A stretch of DNA of 64,000 bases, from positions 62,001 to 126,000 of the forward strand of contig NZ_SMCS01000004.1 of assembly GCF_004342265.1 (NCBI RefSeq). Direction: 5' to 3'. The notes under the pieces were generated by a model. That model did not search any database. It had not been told where the DNA came from and saw only the letters and a program-made list of their open reading frames with translations. Below, in pieces: positions 43,534 to 53,501 of the stretch; the first letter of the stretch is position 1, and each line of letters starts with the position of its first letter. Both the position numbers and the translations under genes were made by a program. This DNA is from Luteibacter rhizovicinus. GTDB taxonomy: Bacteria; Pseudomonadota; Gammaproteobacteria; Xanthomonadales; Rhodanobacteraceae.

Positions 43534-45090
43534 ATGAATGGACAAGCGCAAAAGGTCCGGATTCTCCAGGTCGAGGACAGCCCGCTCGACGCGGAGCTCG
43601 TGCTTTCGGAGCTCGATATGGATGGCCTCGAGTACGAGGTACGTCTGGTCGAGGACGAGGCGGCCTTCACGCAGGCGCTGGACGAATTCCACCCGGATAT
43701 CATTCTGTCCGATCTGAGCATGCCGGTATTCAGCGGCGAACGTGCGCTGGAAGTGTTGCGCGAACGCAGCAGCGATATCCCGTTTATCTTCGTTTCGGCG
43801 ACATTGGGCGAAGAGGCGGCCATCGAAGCGTTGCGCAACGGCGCCACCGACTACATCCTCAAGCAGAACACCGTGCGTCTTGCGTCCGCGGTGCGTCGCG
43901 CATTGCGCGAGGCCGAAGAGCAGCGTGCGCGTGCGCGCGCCGAGCTGGAGCTGATTCGTGCGCAGCGCTTCGAGAGCCTGGCGTTGCTGGCTGGCGGTCT
44001 CAGTCACGATCTGCGCAATCTTCTTCAGCCGTTATTGCTGGCTGGGGATACGTTGCAGGACTACGCCGACGATCCGCGCCTGGCGCGTCTCGGTGCGCTG
44101 GTGCGCGACTGCGGACGGCGTGGGCTGGAAATGGTTTCGTCGATGCTTTCGTTCGCCCGTGGCGCACGTCGCGCGGAGCAGGTACGCCTCGGGGCGCTGC
44201 TCGACGCGCTGAAATTATTGATGCAGGGCAGTGTGCCGCGCACGGTGCAGATGGATGTCGATGTCTTCGACCCGGAAATTTCCATCGAAGGCAACCACAC
44301 CGAACTGCAGCAGTGTCTGCTGAACCTGTGCCTCAATGCGCTTCAGGCTATGCCCGATGGCGGGCAGCTTCGTGTCGAAACGGCACAGATCAATCTTCCC
44401 GAGGACTTCTTCGTCGAAGGTGAGCAGCCCGCCGCGGGTCGCTATCTTCGCCTGAGCGTGATCGATTCTGGCGTAGGGATGTCGCAGGACGTCCTCCAAC
44501 GTCTGTTCGAGCCGTTCTTTACCACCAAGGAAACCGGTACCGGGCTCGGTCTGCTTTCGTGCAAACGCATCATCGCCAGCCATGGCGGTGTCATGCGTGT
44601 GCGCAGCAAACCCGGCGAAGGCACGCAATTCCATCTGTACCTGCCGCTTGCCGAGGGCGACGACTCGATCGCGGAAACGATGCGCACCGAAACCGGTCTG
44701 CTTGGCGAAGCCGAGCGCGTACTGGTTGTCGTCGAAGAAGCGATGCAGCTCTCGCTGCTGGTCGATACCCTGGACGCTTACGGCTATCAGGCGGGCGCGA
44801 GCCAGAGCGGCACCGCCGCGTTGCAATGGATCGAAGCGCACGGCATTCCCGATCTCGTCGTACTGGATGCCGACATGAATCTGTTCACGGGCGTGCGCAC
44901 GCTGGCGGCGTTGCTGGAACGCGGCTACAAACGTTCGGTACTTCTCCTTGCCCGCCCCGAATCCCCGCCGAACCTCGACGAACTTCCGACCCTGGAACAT
45001 CTCTACGTACTGGACAAGCCCGTGCAGGCACGGGCGTTGTTGCGCACGGTGCGCGAGGCGCTGGATGCAAGCGAAGGGAAAGTCGTTTAA
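43534..45090 (+). CDS. Hybrid receiver-histidine kinase with degenerate C-terminal receiver
   Basis: A 518-residue cytoplasmic protein: N-terminal receiver with Asp60 (IILSDLSMP), a helical region, then HisKA-like dimerisation with His158 (GGLSHDLRNLLQP) and an HATPase (DSGVGM, EPFFTTKETGTGLGL). The C-terminal receiver-like domain has VVVEEAM in the acidic pocket and VVLDADM with a possible phosphoacceptor Asp. No DNA-binding domain. It follows the single-domain regulator by 52 bases, giving a three-protein phosphorelay whose output is not in the window. Confidence 0.88.
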   Translation: MNGQAQKVRILQVEDSPLDAELVLSELDMDGLEYEVRLVEDEAAFTQALDEFHPDIILSDLSMPVFSGERALEVLRERSSDIPFIFVSATLGEEAAIEALRNGATDYILKQNTVRLASAVRRALREAEEQRARARAELELIRAQRFESLALLAGGLSHDLRNLLQPLLLAGDTLQDYADDPRLARLGALVRDCGRRGLEMVSSMLSFARGARRAEQVRLGALLDALKLLMQGSVPRTVQMDVDVFDPEISIEGNHTELQQCLLNLCLNALQAMPDGGQLRVETAQINLPEDFFVEGEQPAAGRYLRLSVIDSGVGMSQDVLQRLFEPFFTTKETGTGLGLLSCKRIIASHGGVMRVRSKPGEGTQFHLYLPLAEGDDSIAETMRTETGLLGEAERVLVVVEEAMQLSLLVDTLDAYGYQAGASQSGTAALQWIEAHGIPDLVVLDADMNLFTGVRTLAALLERGYKRSVLLLARPESPPNLDELPTLEHLYVLDKPVQARALLRTVREALDASEGKVV

Positions 45091-45302
45091 GCCGTCGCGC
45101 TCCTGCAACGAGCAGTTCCTCCCGACGAGCGCCGTTGAGGATCAGTCGTGGGCGGTCTTGCGAAACGTGCACTCAGCGGCGTCGCCGCGTGGTGGACGCC
45201 GCGATCGTTGACGATTGCCGAGGGGCGCGGGCAATGGTCCACGACCTGCGCCGATGCCATGGGTGATGCAAGGAGCGCGAATAGTGCCAGGGATTTCCGC
45301 AT
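45087..45302 (-). CDS. Small exported protein, hypothetical
   Basis: A 71-codon frame with a plausible signal peptide (MRKSLALFALLASPMASA) and a GGAG site seven bases before the ATG. The mature part is Arg/Pro-rich, has two Cys and resembles no family I know. It overlaps the end of the previous gene by four bases and occupies most of the 332-base gap before pilR, which otherwise holds nothing I can identify. Confidence 0.4.
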   Translation of the reverse strand: MRKSLALFALLASPMASAQVVDHCPRPSAIVNDRGVHHAATPLSARFARPPTTDPQRRSSGGTARCRSATA

Positions 45303-45422
45303 GCCTGAGCTCCGTGAGAGCGACCGCGGTATGCGGACGCCGTTGCGGAGTATGGAAATCCGGGAGCCGTGCGGTTGTCGGCGCAGGGCGAACGGATCTG
45401 TCAGATTCGATCGCCCTATGTG

Positions 45423-46811
45423 TCAGTCGATGCCCAGCTTCTTCAGCTTGTAACGCAGCGCACGGAACGTGATGCCGAGTTTCCGCGCGGTAGCGGTCTT
45501 GTTGTAGCGGGCCTCTTCGAGCGCTTTCACGATCGTGTCGCGTTCGATGTTGGAAATGTAATCTTCCAGCGGTACATCGCTGTGTGCCGTTCCGCGCAAT
45601 GCGGACGTCGCGGGGACAGCCGCGCCGCCCGTGCCGTCGGCGGTATGGGTGCGCTGGGGAAGCATCAGATCGCCCGCTTCGATCGTGTCGCCTTCGGCCA
45701 TGGCCATGGCGCGCTCGAGGATGTTTTCCAGTTCGCGGACGTTGCCCGGGAAATGATAGGACTCCAGGGCCGCGAGTGCGTCGGGCTTCAGGCGACCGCT
45801 GGGCATGCCCGATTCGGTGGCCAACTGCTGCAGGATGAAATCGGCCAGCGCGGGCACGTCGCCGCGACGTTCGCGTAGCGGTGGAACGCGCAGCTCGATG
45901 ACGTTGATGCGGTAGAAAAGATCCTGGCGGAACAGACCTTGCTCGACGAGCGCGGCCAGATCCTTGTGCGTGGCGGACAGAATGCGCACGTCGACGGGAA
46001 TTTCGTCGCGGCCGCCGATGGGGCGTACCGCTTTTTCCTGGATGGCGCGCAGCAGTTTGACCTGCATGTGCAGCGGCAGCTCCGCGACTTCGTCGAGGAA
46101 CAGCGTGCCGCCCTGTGCCGCCTGGAACAGGCCTTCCTTGTCCGCGTGGGCGCCGGTGAAGCTGCCTTTGCGATGACCGAAGAACTCGCTTTCCATCAGC
46201 TCCGACGGAATGGCGCCGCAGTTCACGGGCACGAAGGCGCCGGGAGCGCGCGGGCCCATTTCATGGATCAGGCGGGCGACCAGTTCCTTGCCCACGCCCG
46301 ATTCGCCGCCGATATAGACCGGCGCCTGGTTGCGCGAGAGCTTGGAGATGGTGGAGCGCACCTGCTGCATCGCGGCCGAAGTGCCGATGAGGCGATCGGA
46401 GGACTGGGCACCCTTCGCGCCGCCGGCTTCGGCTTTGCGTTCTTCGGAGAGCTTCAGCGCGGTACGCACCAGCCGTCGCAGCAACTGGATGTCGACGGGT
46501 TTCGACACGAAGTCGAAAGCGCCGGCTTTCAGTGCGTTCACGGCCGCGTCCACGTTGCCGTAGGCCGTGATCATGGCCACCGGCGTTTCCGGATAGGTCT
46601 CGCTGATCAGTTCGATCAGCTCCTGACCGCTGCCGTCGGGAAGGCGCATGTCGGTGAAGCAGAGGTCGTAACGACGACCGGCCAGTGCGCTCCGCGCTTC
46701 GCTGACGCTGCCTACCGCGTCGACGTCGAGTTCCATTCGACCGAGTGTGATGGTCAGCAACTCGCGGATATCGCGCTCGTCGTCGATGACCAGTACGGTC
46801 TGTTTGCTCAT
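45423..46811 (-). CDS. pilR: Type IV pilus two-component response regulator PilR
   Basis: A 462-residue NtrC-class activator: receiver with Asp54 (CFTDMRLPDG), sigma-54 AAA+ domain with Walker A GGESGVGKE, the sigma-54 contact loop GSFTGA, Walker B GGTLFLDEVAEL, and a C-terminal Fis-type helix-turn-helix (NKTATARKLGITFRALRYKL). PilR activates pilin transcription from sigma-54 promoters. It follows pilS by 68 bases. Confidence 0.93.
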   Translation of the reverse strand: MSKQTVLVIDDERDIRELLTITLGRMELDVDAVGSVSEARSALAGRRYDLCFTDMRLPDGSGQELIELISETYPETPVAMITAYGNVDAAVNALKAGAFDFVSKPVDIQLLRRLVRTALKLSEERKAEAGGAKGAQSSDRLIGTSAAMQQVRSTISKLSRNQAPVYIGGESGVGKELVARLIHEMGPRAPGAFVPVNCGAIPSELMESEFFGHRKGSFTGAHADKEGLFQAAQGGTLFLDEVAELPLHMQVKLLRAIQEKAVRPIGGRDEIPVDVRILSATHKDLAALVEQGLFRQDLFYRINVIELRVPPLRERRGDVPALADFILQQLATESGMPSGRLKPDALAALESYHFPGNVRELENILERAMAMAEGDTIEAGDLMLPQRTHTADGTGGAAVPATSALRGTAHSDVPLEDYISNIERDTIVKALEEARYNKTATARKLGITFRALRYKLKKLGID

Positions 46812-46879
46812 GAGTTCCGGTCGATGTCCTTAAGCGTGAAAGGTTAACCCTGCCCGGACGCCTTCGCAAAGCGCGGCGT

Positions 46880-48523
46880 TCACGCTCTTGCCGCCACGGG
46901 GGCGGAGGCAGCGGTTCGTGCGGGGGGAGTGAGGCTGATCCGGAAGCAGCTGCCGCCACCGGCCACGCGTACGTATTCCAGTGCGGCCTGATTGGCCTCG
47001 CTCATCTGGCGAGCCAGGTAGAGGCCAAGCCCCGTGCCGTATTCGTGCGTGGTGAAGAAGGGTTCGAATATCTGTGCGGCGACTTTCGGGGGGATGCCGG
47101 GACCGCGATCGATGACTTCGAGGATGGGCGTGCCCGTGTCGGAGTTGCGCGCCACGATCATCACCCGTGCCGGCTCGTTCGGCATGCGCCCGTAGCGCAG
47201 TGCATTCTGGACGAGATTCCAGGCGACCTGTTGCAGATGCTGGGGATCGGCGACGGCGGCCACCGGCTCGCCCGGCGCCACGGCGCGCAGGATGTCGGCG
47301 CCCAGGTCGTTGCCCTGGCGGTATTCGGCCACGAAGTGGTGGACCCACTGGCTGAGGTCGAGCGTTTCCGGCCGGGAGCGCTCGCGGCGCGACAGCTGGA
47401 GGATGTTCTCGATGATTTCGTTGAGGCGCGAACAGTGGTTGTTGATGATCTCGACCATGCGCAGGTCGGTGTCGTTCATGTCCGTCGATTCGGCCAGCAA
47501 CTGCGCCGAATAGTGGATGGCGGCCAGGGGATTGCGGATTTCATGGGCGATCGACGCCGAAAGCCTCCCCAGCGAGCTGAGGGTCAGTTCCTCGGCGCGG
47601 CGCGACAGCAGCGAGGTGTCGTCCAGGAAGATCAGGACGTGGGAATCGTCGTTGGGCGCCAGCCGGGAGAAGCGGGGCACGACCTCGGGGACGCCGTCGG
47701 CGAGTGCCGTGGCCGTTTCATCCAGTTTGCCCGCTGTGCGCCAGTGATAGAGGCGTCGGGACAGTTCCGGGGCCAGCGTGCCCAGGTCGCGCTGGTCGGC
47801 CGAGGGATTGCCCATGAGCATCCACGCCGATTCGTTCAGCTGGTGGATGCGATTGCCCTCGTCCACCAGCAGCACGCCGGTTTTCATGCGCCGGATGATG
47901 AGTTCGTTGACCTGCGAGAGGTTGGCCAGGTCGATGCCGCGCTGCTCGGCCAACGCCTCCGATGCGCGGATATTCCGGCCGAGTACGTAACACAATGATG
48001 CGGAAGCGAAATAGGCCACGCCGAACAGTGCGTATTCCAGCATTTCGCGGTCGCCGCTGCCCGGCTGCTCGTCGAAGAAGGTATGCCCCAGCATGGCCAG
48101 CGAGGCCACGGCGGCGAAGAACATGGATAGCCGCAACGGCAGCAGCAGCGAGCCGGTGGCGATATTCACCACCAGCATCATCGCCACGCCCATCCGCACA
48201 TCGTGCATCAGGATCAGGGCGACCGCCGCGGCCAGCACGTCGAAGACGAGGCCGGCGGACACGACCAGAACAGGGTGATTCAGCGCCTGCCGGGTGCGGG
48301 CCACCATGACCAGCGCGACCAGCAGGTAAGCCAGTGCCATGACCCGGGCCAGCAACGGATCGGGCAGGGTGGGCCACGCCAGGTGGCCCGGCCGGAAAGC
48401 CAGGGCGATATAGACAGCGGCCTGGCCCAGGCGGAAATAATTGAAAAAGAAGAGCTCGTGACGCGCCGTGCTCTGATTTCCCCCGCTGTTCCTCGTGGTG
48501 AGGTTCGACGCGATAGTTGACAC
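46880..48523 (-). CDS. pilS: Type IV pilus sensor kinase PilS
   Basis: A 547-residue membrane kinase with about six N-terminal helices (residues 25-185), a PAS-like region (about 200-320), HisKA with [20 protein letters not shown], and an HATPase ([21 protein letters not shown]). The arrangement of six helices, cytoplasmic PAS and kinase is that of PilS, which senses pilin in the membrane and controls PilR. The pilRS pair facing sucCD is a known Xanthomonadales arrangement. Confidence 0.92.
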   Translation of the reverse strand: MSTIASNLTTRNSGGNQSTARHELFFFNYFRLGQAAVYIALAFRPGHLAWPTLPDPLLARVMALAYLLVALVMVARTRQALNHPVLVVSAGLVFDVLAAAVALILMHDVRMGVAMMLVVNIATGSLLLPLRLSMFFAAVASLAMLGHTFFDEQPGSGDREMLEYALFGVAYFASASLCYVLGRNIRASEALAEQRGIDLANLSQVNELIIRRMKTGVLLVDEGNRIHQLNESAWMLMGNPSADQRDLGTLAPELSRRLYHWRTAGKLDETATALADGVPEVVPRFSRLAPNDDSHVLIFLDDTSLLSRRAEELTLSSLGRLSASIAHEIRNPLAAIHYSAQLLAESTDMNDTDLRMVEIINNHCSRLNEIIENILQLSRRERSRPETLDLSQWVHHFVAEYRQGNDLGADILRAVAPGEPVAAVADPQHLQQVAWNLVQNALRYGRMPNEPARVMIVARNSDTGTPILEVIDRGPGIPPKVAAQIFEPFFTTHEYGTGLGLYLARQMSEANQAALEYVRVAGGGSCFRISLTPPARTAASAPVAARA

Positions 48524-48857
48524 GGTTCGAGCCTCCGCCTGGCGTCCCTCAGTCCCCGGCAGTATAGGCGTGGACGGAAGCCGTCATGACACATTTCGGG
48601 TTATCGGGGGCATTTGGGCTTCTCCGGAGCCGCTAAAGGCCTTCGCGGACGGGCAACGGCACCGCGCCCCTTTCCATCTGGGCGCCCTTCCGGGAAAATA
48701 CCCGGCCGTATTGTGTGAAAACCCGACGACGTCCTGTCGGCTCCACGCACTGCATGAAGGCGCCGCGCCCCCGCGCGCACCATCCCCCATGCCCGTACAA
48801 GCCGCGTGCTGGCTTGTACGCATTCGTACGTTTTCTTCCGTTCGCTCGAGGTATCGA
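48524..48857. other. Divergent intergenic region between pilS and sucC
   Basis: This 334-base gap holds the promoters of pilS (minus) and sucC (plus) and no gene. The most striking element is the dyad at 48794-48820 listed separately. I could not place a convincing -10/-35 pair for either gene. Confidence 0.6.
48794..48820. promoter_or_regulatory. Perfect 10-base dyad upstream of sucC
   Basis: cgtacaagcc (48794-48803) and ggcttgtacg (48811-48820) with a seven-base spacer lie 38-64 bases upstream of the sucC ATG; a further half site tacg follows at 48827-48830. It could be an operator or a leader hairpin. Confidence 0.5.
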
Positions 48858-50021
48858 ATGAATTTCCACGAGTACCAGGCTAAAGAGCTCTTCGCGAAAT
48901 ACGGCATCGCCGTACCGCCGGGCAAAGTCGCCAACTCTCCCGATGCCGCTGTCGACGCCGCCAAGCACCTTGGTGGCACGCAGTGGATGGTCAAGGCCCA
49001 GATCCATGCCGGCGGTCGCGGCAAGGCCGGTGGCGTCAAGTTCTGCCGCAGCCTGGACGACGTCCGCGCCGCTGCCAAGGGCATGCTCGGCACCAACATG
49101 GAAACCTACCAGTCGGCCGGCCGTGCGCTGCCCGTCAACCTGGTGCTGGTGACCGACGCGACCAACATCGCCCGCGAGCTGTACCTCTCGATCCTCGTCG
49201 ATCGCGATACCAAGGCCATCTCGTTCATCGCCTCCAAGCACGGCGGCGTGGACATCGAGCAGGTTGCCAAGGAGACGCCGGAAGACATCCACACGTTCTC
49301 CGTCGACTTCGTCGAAGGCCTGCAGCCGTACCAGTGCCGCCAGCTCGGTTTCGCGATGGATCTCAACGCGAAGCAGGTCGGCCAGCTGACCAAGATCATG
49401 CTTGGCCTGTACAAGCTGTTCAACGAGAAAGACCTCGCGCTGGTCGAGCTGAACCCGCTCGCCGTGCTCGAAGACGGCAACCTTGCCGCCCTCGACGGCA
49501 AGGTCGACTCGGACGACAACGCCGAATTCCGTCACGCCGATCTGGCCGCCATGCGCGACCTGACGCAGGAAGACGCAGCCGAAGCCGCCGCGATCCGCCA
49601 CAACCTCAACTACGTGACGATGGACGGCACGATCGGTTGCATGGTCAATGGTGCCGGTCTCGCGATGGCCACCATGGACGTCATCAAGCTGGCGGGCGGC
49701 GAGCCGGCCAACTTCCTCGACGTCGGTGGCGGCGCCACCAAGGAACGCGTCACGGAAGCGTTCAAGCTGATTCTGTCGTCGGACAAGGTGCAGGCCATCC
49801 TGGTCAACATCTTCGGCGGCATCGTTCGCTGCGACCTCATCGCCGAAGGCATCATCGCCGCGGTGAAGGAAGTCGGTCTGAAGATCCCCGTCATCGTGCG
49901 CCTCCAGGGCACGAACGTAGAGAAAGGCCGCGAACTGCTGGCGAACTCCGGTCTGGCGATCACGCCGGCCGACGATCTCAACGACGCGGCCCAGAAAGCC
50001 GTGGCTGCGGCCAAGGGCTGA
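48858..50021 (+). CDS. sucC: Succinyl-CoA synthetase beta subunit
   Basis: A 387-residue ATP-grasp subunit of the TCA-cycle enzyme that makes succinate and ATP or GTP from succinyl-CoA. [16 protein letters not shown] is the canonical start, [12 protein letters not shown] the nucleotide-binding loop, and NPLAVLEDG and [11 protein letters not shown] late conserved motifs. Length equals Escherichia coli SucC. A GAGG ribosome site supports the start at 48858 rather than a longer frame. Confidence 0.97.
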   Translation: MNFHEYQAKELFAKYGIAVPPGKVANSPDAAVDAAKHLGGTQWMVKAQIHAGGRGKAGGVKFCRSLDDVRAAAKGMLGTNMETYQSAGRALPVNLVLVTDATNIARELYLSILVDRDTKAISFIASKHGGVDIEQVAKETPEDIHTFSVDFVEGLQPYQCRQLGFAMDLNAKQVGQLTKIMLGLYKLFNEKDLALVELNPLAVLEDGNLAALDGKVDSDDNAEFRHADLAAMRDLTQEDAAEAAAIRHNLNYVTMDGTIGCMVNGAGLAMATMDVIKLAGGEPANFLDVGGGATKERVTEAFKLILSSDKVQAILVNIFGGIVRCDLIAEGIIAAVKEVGLKIPVIVRLQGTNVEKGRELLANSGLAITPADDLNDAAQKAVAAAKG

Positions 50022-50031
50022 GGAGAGAACC

Positions 50032-50904
<873 letters not shown>

Positions 50905-50928
50905 GAGCGCGCAAGCGTTCGTAGTACG

Positions 50929-50957
50929 AAAGGCCGCGGCATTGCCGCGGCCTTTTT
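50929..50957 (+). terminator. Rho-independent terminator of sucCD
   Basis: A 12-base-pair stem (aaaggccgcggc / gccgcggccttt), loop att, followed by a T-run. It begins 25 bases after the sucD stop. Confidence 0.93.
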
Positions 50958-50977
50958 GTTTGGCGACACACTTTTTT

Positions 50978-51116
50978 TGTAGGAGCCCGCTTGCGGGCGA
51001 AAGCCAACAGGGCGAGGAAGACGGATGCTCACATCCGCTAGCCCGATCTGTTGGCTGCGGATGTCACGTATGGCATCGCCGCTTCGTCGGCTTTCGCCCG
51101 CAAGAGGGCTCCTACA
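50978..51116. repeat. REPIN: paired inverted REP sequences at a convergent junction
   Basis: Arms 50978-51005 and 51089-51116 (28 bases, one mismatch; left arm begins tgtaggagcccgcttgcggg) are 83 bases apart. They share the core of the hairpin at 4105. The right arm overlaps the last codons and the stop of the minus-strand D-amino acid dehydrogenase gene. Confidence 0.9.
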
Positions 51117-52260
51117 AGAGCGGGTCGCGTCTTAGTCTCGCCGGCCCAAGCATTTCCGCAGAAAGCCCCGCATCCACCAGATGCGCCGGCAATGGCCGGT
51201 GCAGCACGAGGTTCGCACACGCCTCGGCCATCGCCGCCGAGGTCTGTATGCCATAGCCGCCCTGCGCAGCAAGCCAGAAAAAACCCTCCACGTCAGTGTC
51301 GTAACCGCCGACGAGATCGCCATCGGCCACGAACGAACGCAATCCCGCCCACGTACGCGTCGGACGGCGGATCGTCATCGTCGTGGCTTCCTCGATGCGA
51401 TGGATGCCGAGCGCGATGTCGTATTCCTCCGGCTGCACGTCGTGCGGCGAGACGGGGTCGGCGTTCGCGGCCGAGCCCAGCAGCAGCCCCGCGTCGGGTT
51501 TGAAATAGAAGGTCTCGTCGATATCCACGACGAAAGGCCATGTGCTCGTATCGATGGCCGGCGGCGGCTCGAAAAGAAATGCGGAGCGGCGTCGGGGTTC
51601 GAGTCCGATGGGAGCGACGCCGGCCTGCACGGCCACCTCGTCCGCCCAGGCACCGGCGGCGTTCACGAGCACCGGCGCGCGATAGGCCCTCTCCGTGCAG
51701 GCGACTTCCCAGCGACCGGCGTTACGCGCGATGCCGCGAATATCGGCATCGAGACGTAATTCGCTTCCCCGTGCGCGTGCGCCACGCAGAAAACCCTGAT
51801 GCAATTCGTTGACGTCGATATCCGCGGAACTGGGTTCGAACAGCGCGATATGCGCGGCTTCCGGACGCAGCACCGGCACCATCGCCAGAAGGCGACGAGC
51901 TTCGATTAATTCGAGGTCGTGCGTGTGCGGCTTCACGGTCTCGTACTCCTCGCGCACGCGATCGGCCTGCGCGACGTTGCCGATAACGACATTGCCGCGA
52001 CGGAGCAGCAGCGGATGTCCTGCGAAGCCGGCGGGCGGACGGTCGAGAAACGGACGCGTGGCGCGGGTCAGCGCACGCACCTGCGGCGATCCGTAGGACT
52101 CGCTGAAGTGCGCGGCCGAACGGCCCGTCGTATGCATGCCCGCGAAGGCTTCGCGTTCCAGGATAAGCACGCGCGCGTGCGGTGCGAGGAACCAGGCGAT
52201 CGACGCACCGGCGATGCCGGCGCCGATCACGATGATGTCGAAGTCCGTGGTGTCGTTCAT
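51112..52260 (-). CDS. FAD-dependent D-amino acid dehydrogenase, DauA-like
   Basis: A 382-residue DAO-family flavoprotein closely resembling Pseudomonas aeruginosa D-arginine dehydrogenase DauA as I recall it: IIVIGAGIAGASIAWFL, GRSAAHFSESYG with His51 and Tyr56, a late AGLRSFVADG and GGYGIQTSAAM. Such enzymes oxidise D-amino acids to 2-oxo acids and ammonia. The DauA residue Glu87 that contacts the substrate side chain corresponds to Asn90 here, so a substrate other than D-Arg or D-Lys is likely. It is the last gene of the seven-gene operon and overlaps the symporter by four bases. Its stop codon lies inside a REP arm. Confidence 0.87.
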   Translation of the reverse strand: MNDTTDFDIIVIGAGIAGASIAWFLAPHARVLILEREAFAGMHTTGRSAAHFSESYGSPQVRALTRATRPFLDRPPAGFAGHPLLLRRGNVVIGNVAQADRVREEYETVKPHTHDLELIEARRLLAMVPVLRPEAAHIALFEPSSADIDVNELHQGFLRGARARGSELRLDADIRGIARNAGRWEVACTERAYRAPVLVNAAGAWADEVAVQAGVAPIGLEPRRRSAFLFEPPPAIDTSTWPFVVDIDETFYFKPDAGLLLGSAANADPVSPHDVQPEEYDIALGIHRIEEATTMTIRRPTRTWAGLRSFVADGDLVGGYDTDVEGFFWLAAQGGYGIQTSAAMAEACANLVLHRPLPAHLVDAGLSAEMLGPARLRRDPLL

Positions 52261-53501
52261 GCGTCGTCGTCTTTACGCGATTGAGCGGCGACGACGCTCG
52301 TCGCCGCCAGGTCCGCGGTGACGTTGCCCAGCGTCGCCAGCGCATCGGGAAGCGTGTCCACCGCCAGCATCAGGCCCAGCGGTCCTACCGGCAAGCCCAT
52401 CGCCTGTGCGACGGGAAGATTAGTGGCGATAAAGGTCACCTGTCCCGGCAGCCCGATCGAGCCAAGGCTGATCACCACCGCGAGGGCCGCACCGGCGGCC
52501 AGTTGCGCCACGCCAAGATCGATCCCGTAAGCCCATGCGATAAAACTCGCCGAGACGACGTACTGCACGGGGCTGGTCAACCGGAACAGCGAGACCGCCA
52601 TGGGCAGCACGAGCGCGGTGACGGCCGGCGGGTAGCCCAGTCGTCGATCCGCGCTTTCCAACATGGCGGGCATCGACGCCAGCGACGACTGCGTGCTGGC
52701 CGCGACGATCTGCGCCGGGACGATGGCGACGGCGAAACGGCTCATCGATTCGCGGCCCCACACGCGAACGACGGGCAACATCAGTGCGGTGACGACGATA
52801 TAAATCGCGCATTCCACCAGCACGTACACGCCGAGCGCTCCAAGCATATGCAGGCCGGCGCGTGCGCAGACGGCCAGAATCAGCGCGAAGACGCCGAACG
52901 GCGCGACCGCCAGTACCCAGCCCACGATGACGATCATCGCGTCCGCGACGGCCTGGAAAAAGCCGACGACCAGCGTACGGCGCGTCGTGTCGATGCGGGT
53001 CAGCGCGAAACCGAAGAACATCGCGAACACCACCAGTGGCAGCATGGCGTTCTGCGCCGCCGCCATGATCGCGTTGGTGGGCACGATGCCGCCGAGCCAG
53101 TCCGCCCAACCGACAGGCGCCGCGGCAACGGGTGCATGCGTCGCGACCGCATGGTTCAGTGCGTCGGTCAGTGCCGCGCTGCGCGGAAACAACGCGAACA
53201 ACATGGGCGCGGCAAGCGCGGCGACCGCGGCACCCAGGGCAAGGATCACGATAAAGACGATCAGCGCGCGCCGGGCGATACGTCCCGAGGCAGCGGCATC
53301 CGTTGCGGCATTCGCGCCGACGACAACCAGCGCCAGTACCAGCGGCACGACGGTCATCTGCAACGCGCTCAGCCACAGTTTGCCAAGCGGCTGCACGGCA
53401 TCCGCCACGTGCACGGCGGTATCCGGCGCGTACGAGGCGAGCGCGATGCCGAGGATGGCGCCGGCGGCCAGACCGATGAGTACCCGTCGCGTCGGCGTCA
53501 C
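52257..53501 (-). CDS. Dicarboxylate/amino acid:cation symporter (DAACS family)
   Basis: A 414-residue inner-membrane symporter of the glutamate/C4-dicarboxylate family. It has about eight membrane segments, two re-entrant loops (a Ser-rich AASTQSSLASMPAML motif is the HP1 signature) and LGSIGLPGQVTF near the C-terminus. GTG is the likely start, overlapping the YkuD-gene stop (GTGA). In this operon glutamate, D-glutamate or a related amino acid is a plausible substrate; this is inference. A much longer upstream frame runs into the preceding gene and is not used. Confidence 0.85.
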   Translation of the reverse strand: MTPTRRVLIGLAAGAILGIALASYAPDTAVHVADAVQPLGKLWLSALQMTVVPLVLALVVVGANAATDAAASGRIARRALIVFIVILALGAAVAALAAPMLFALFPRSAALTDALNHAVATHAPVAAAPVGWADWLGGIVPTNAIMAAAQNAMLPLVVFAMFFGFALTRIDTTRRTLVVGFFQAVADAMIVIVGWVLAVAPFGVFALILAVCARAGLHMLGALGVYVLVECAIYIVVTALMLPVVRVWGRESMSRFAVAIVPAQIVAASTQSSLASMPAMLESADRRLGYPPAVTALVLPMAVSLFRLTSPVQYVVSASFIAWAYGIDLGVAQLAAGAALAVVISLGSIGLPGQVTFIATNLPVAQAMGLPVGPLGLMLAVDTLPDALATLGNVTADLAATSVVAAQSRKDDDA

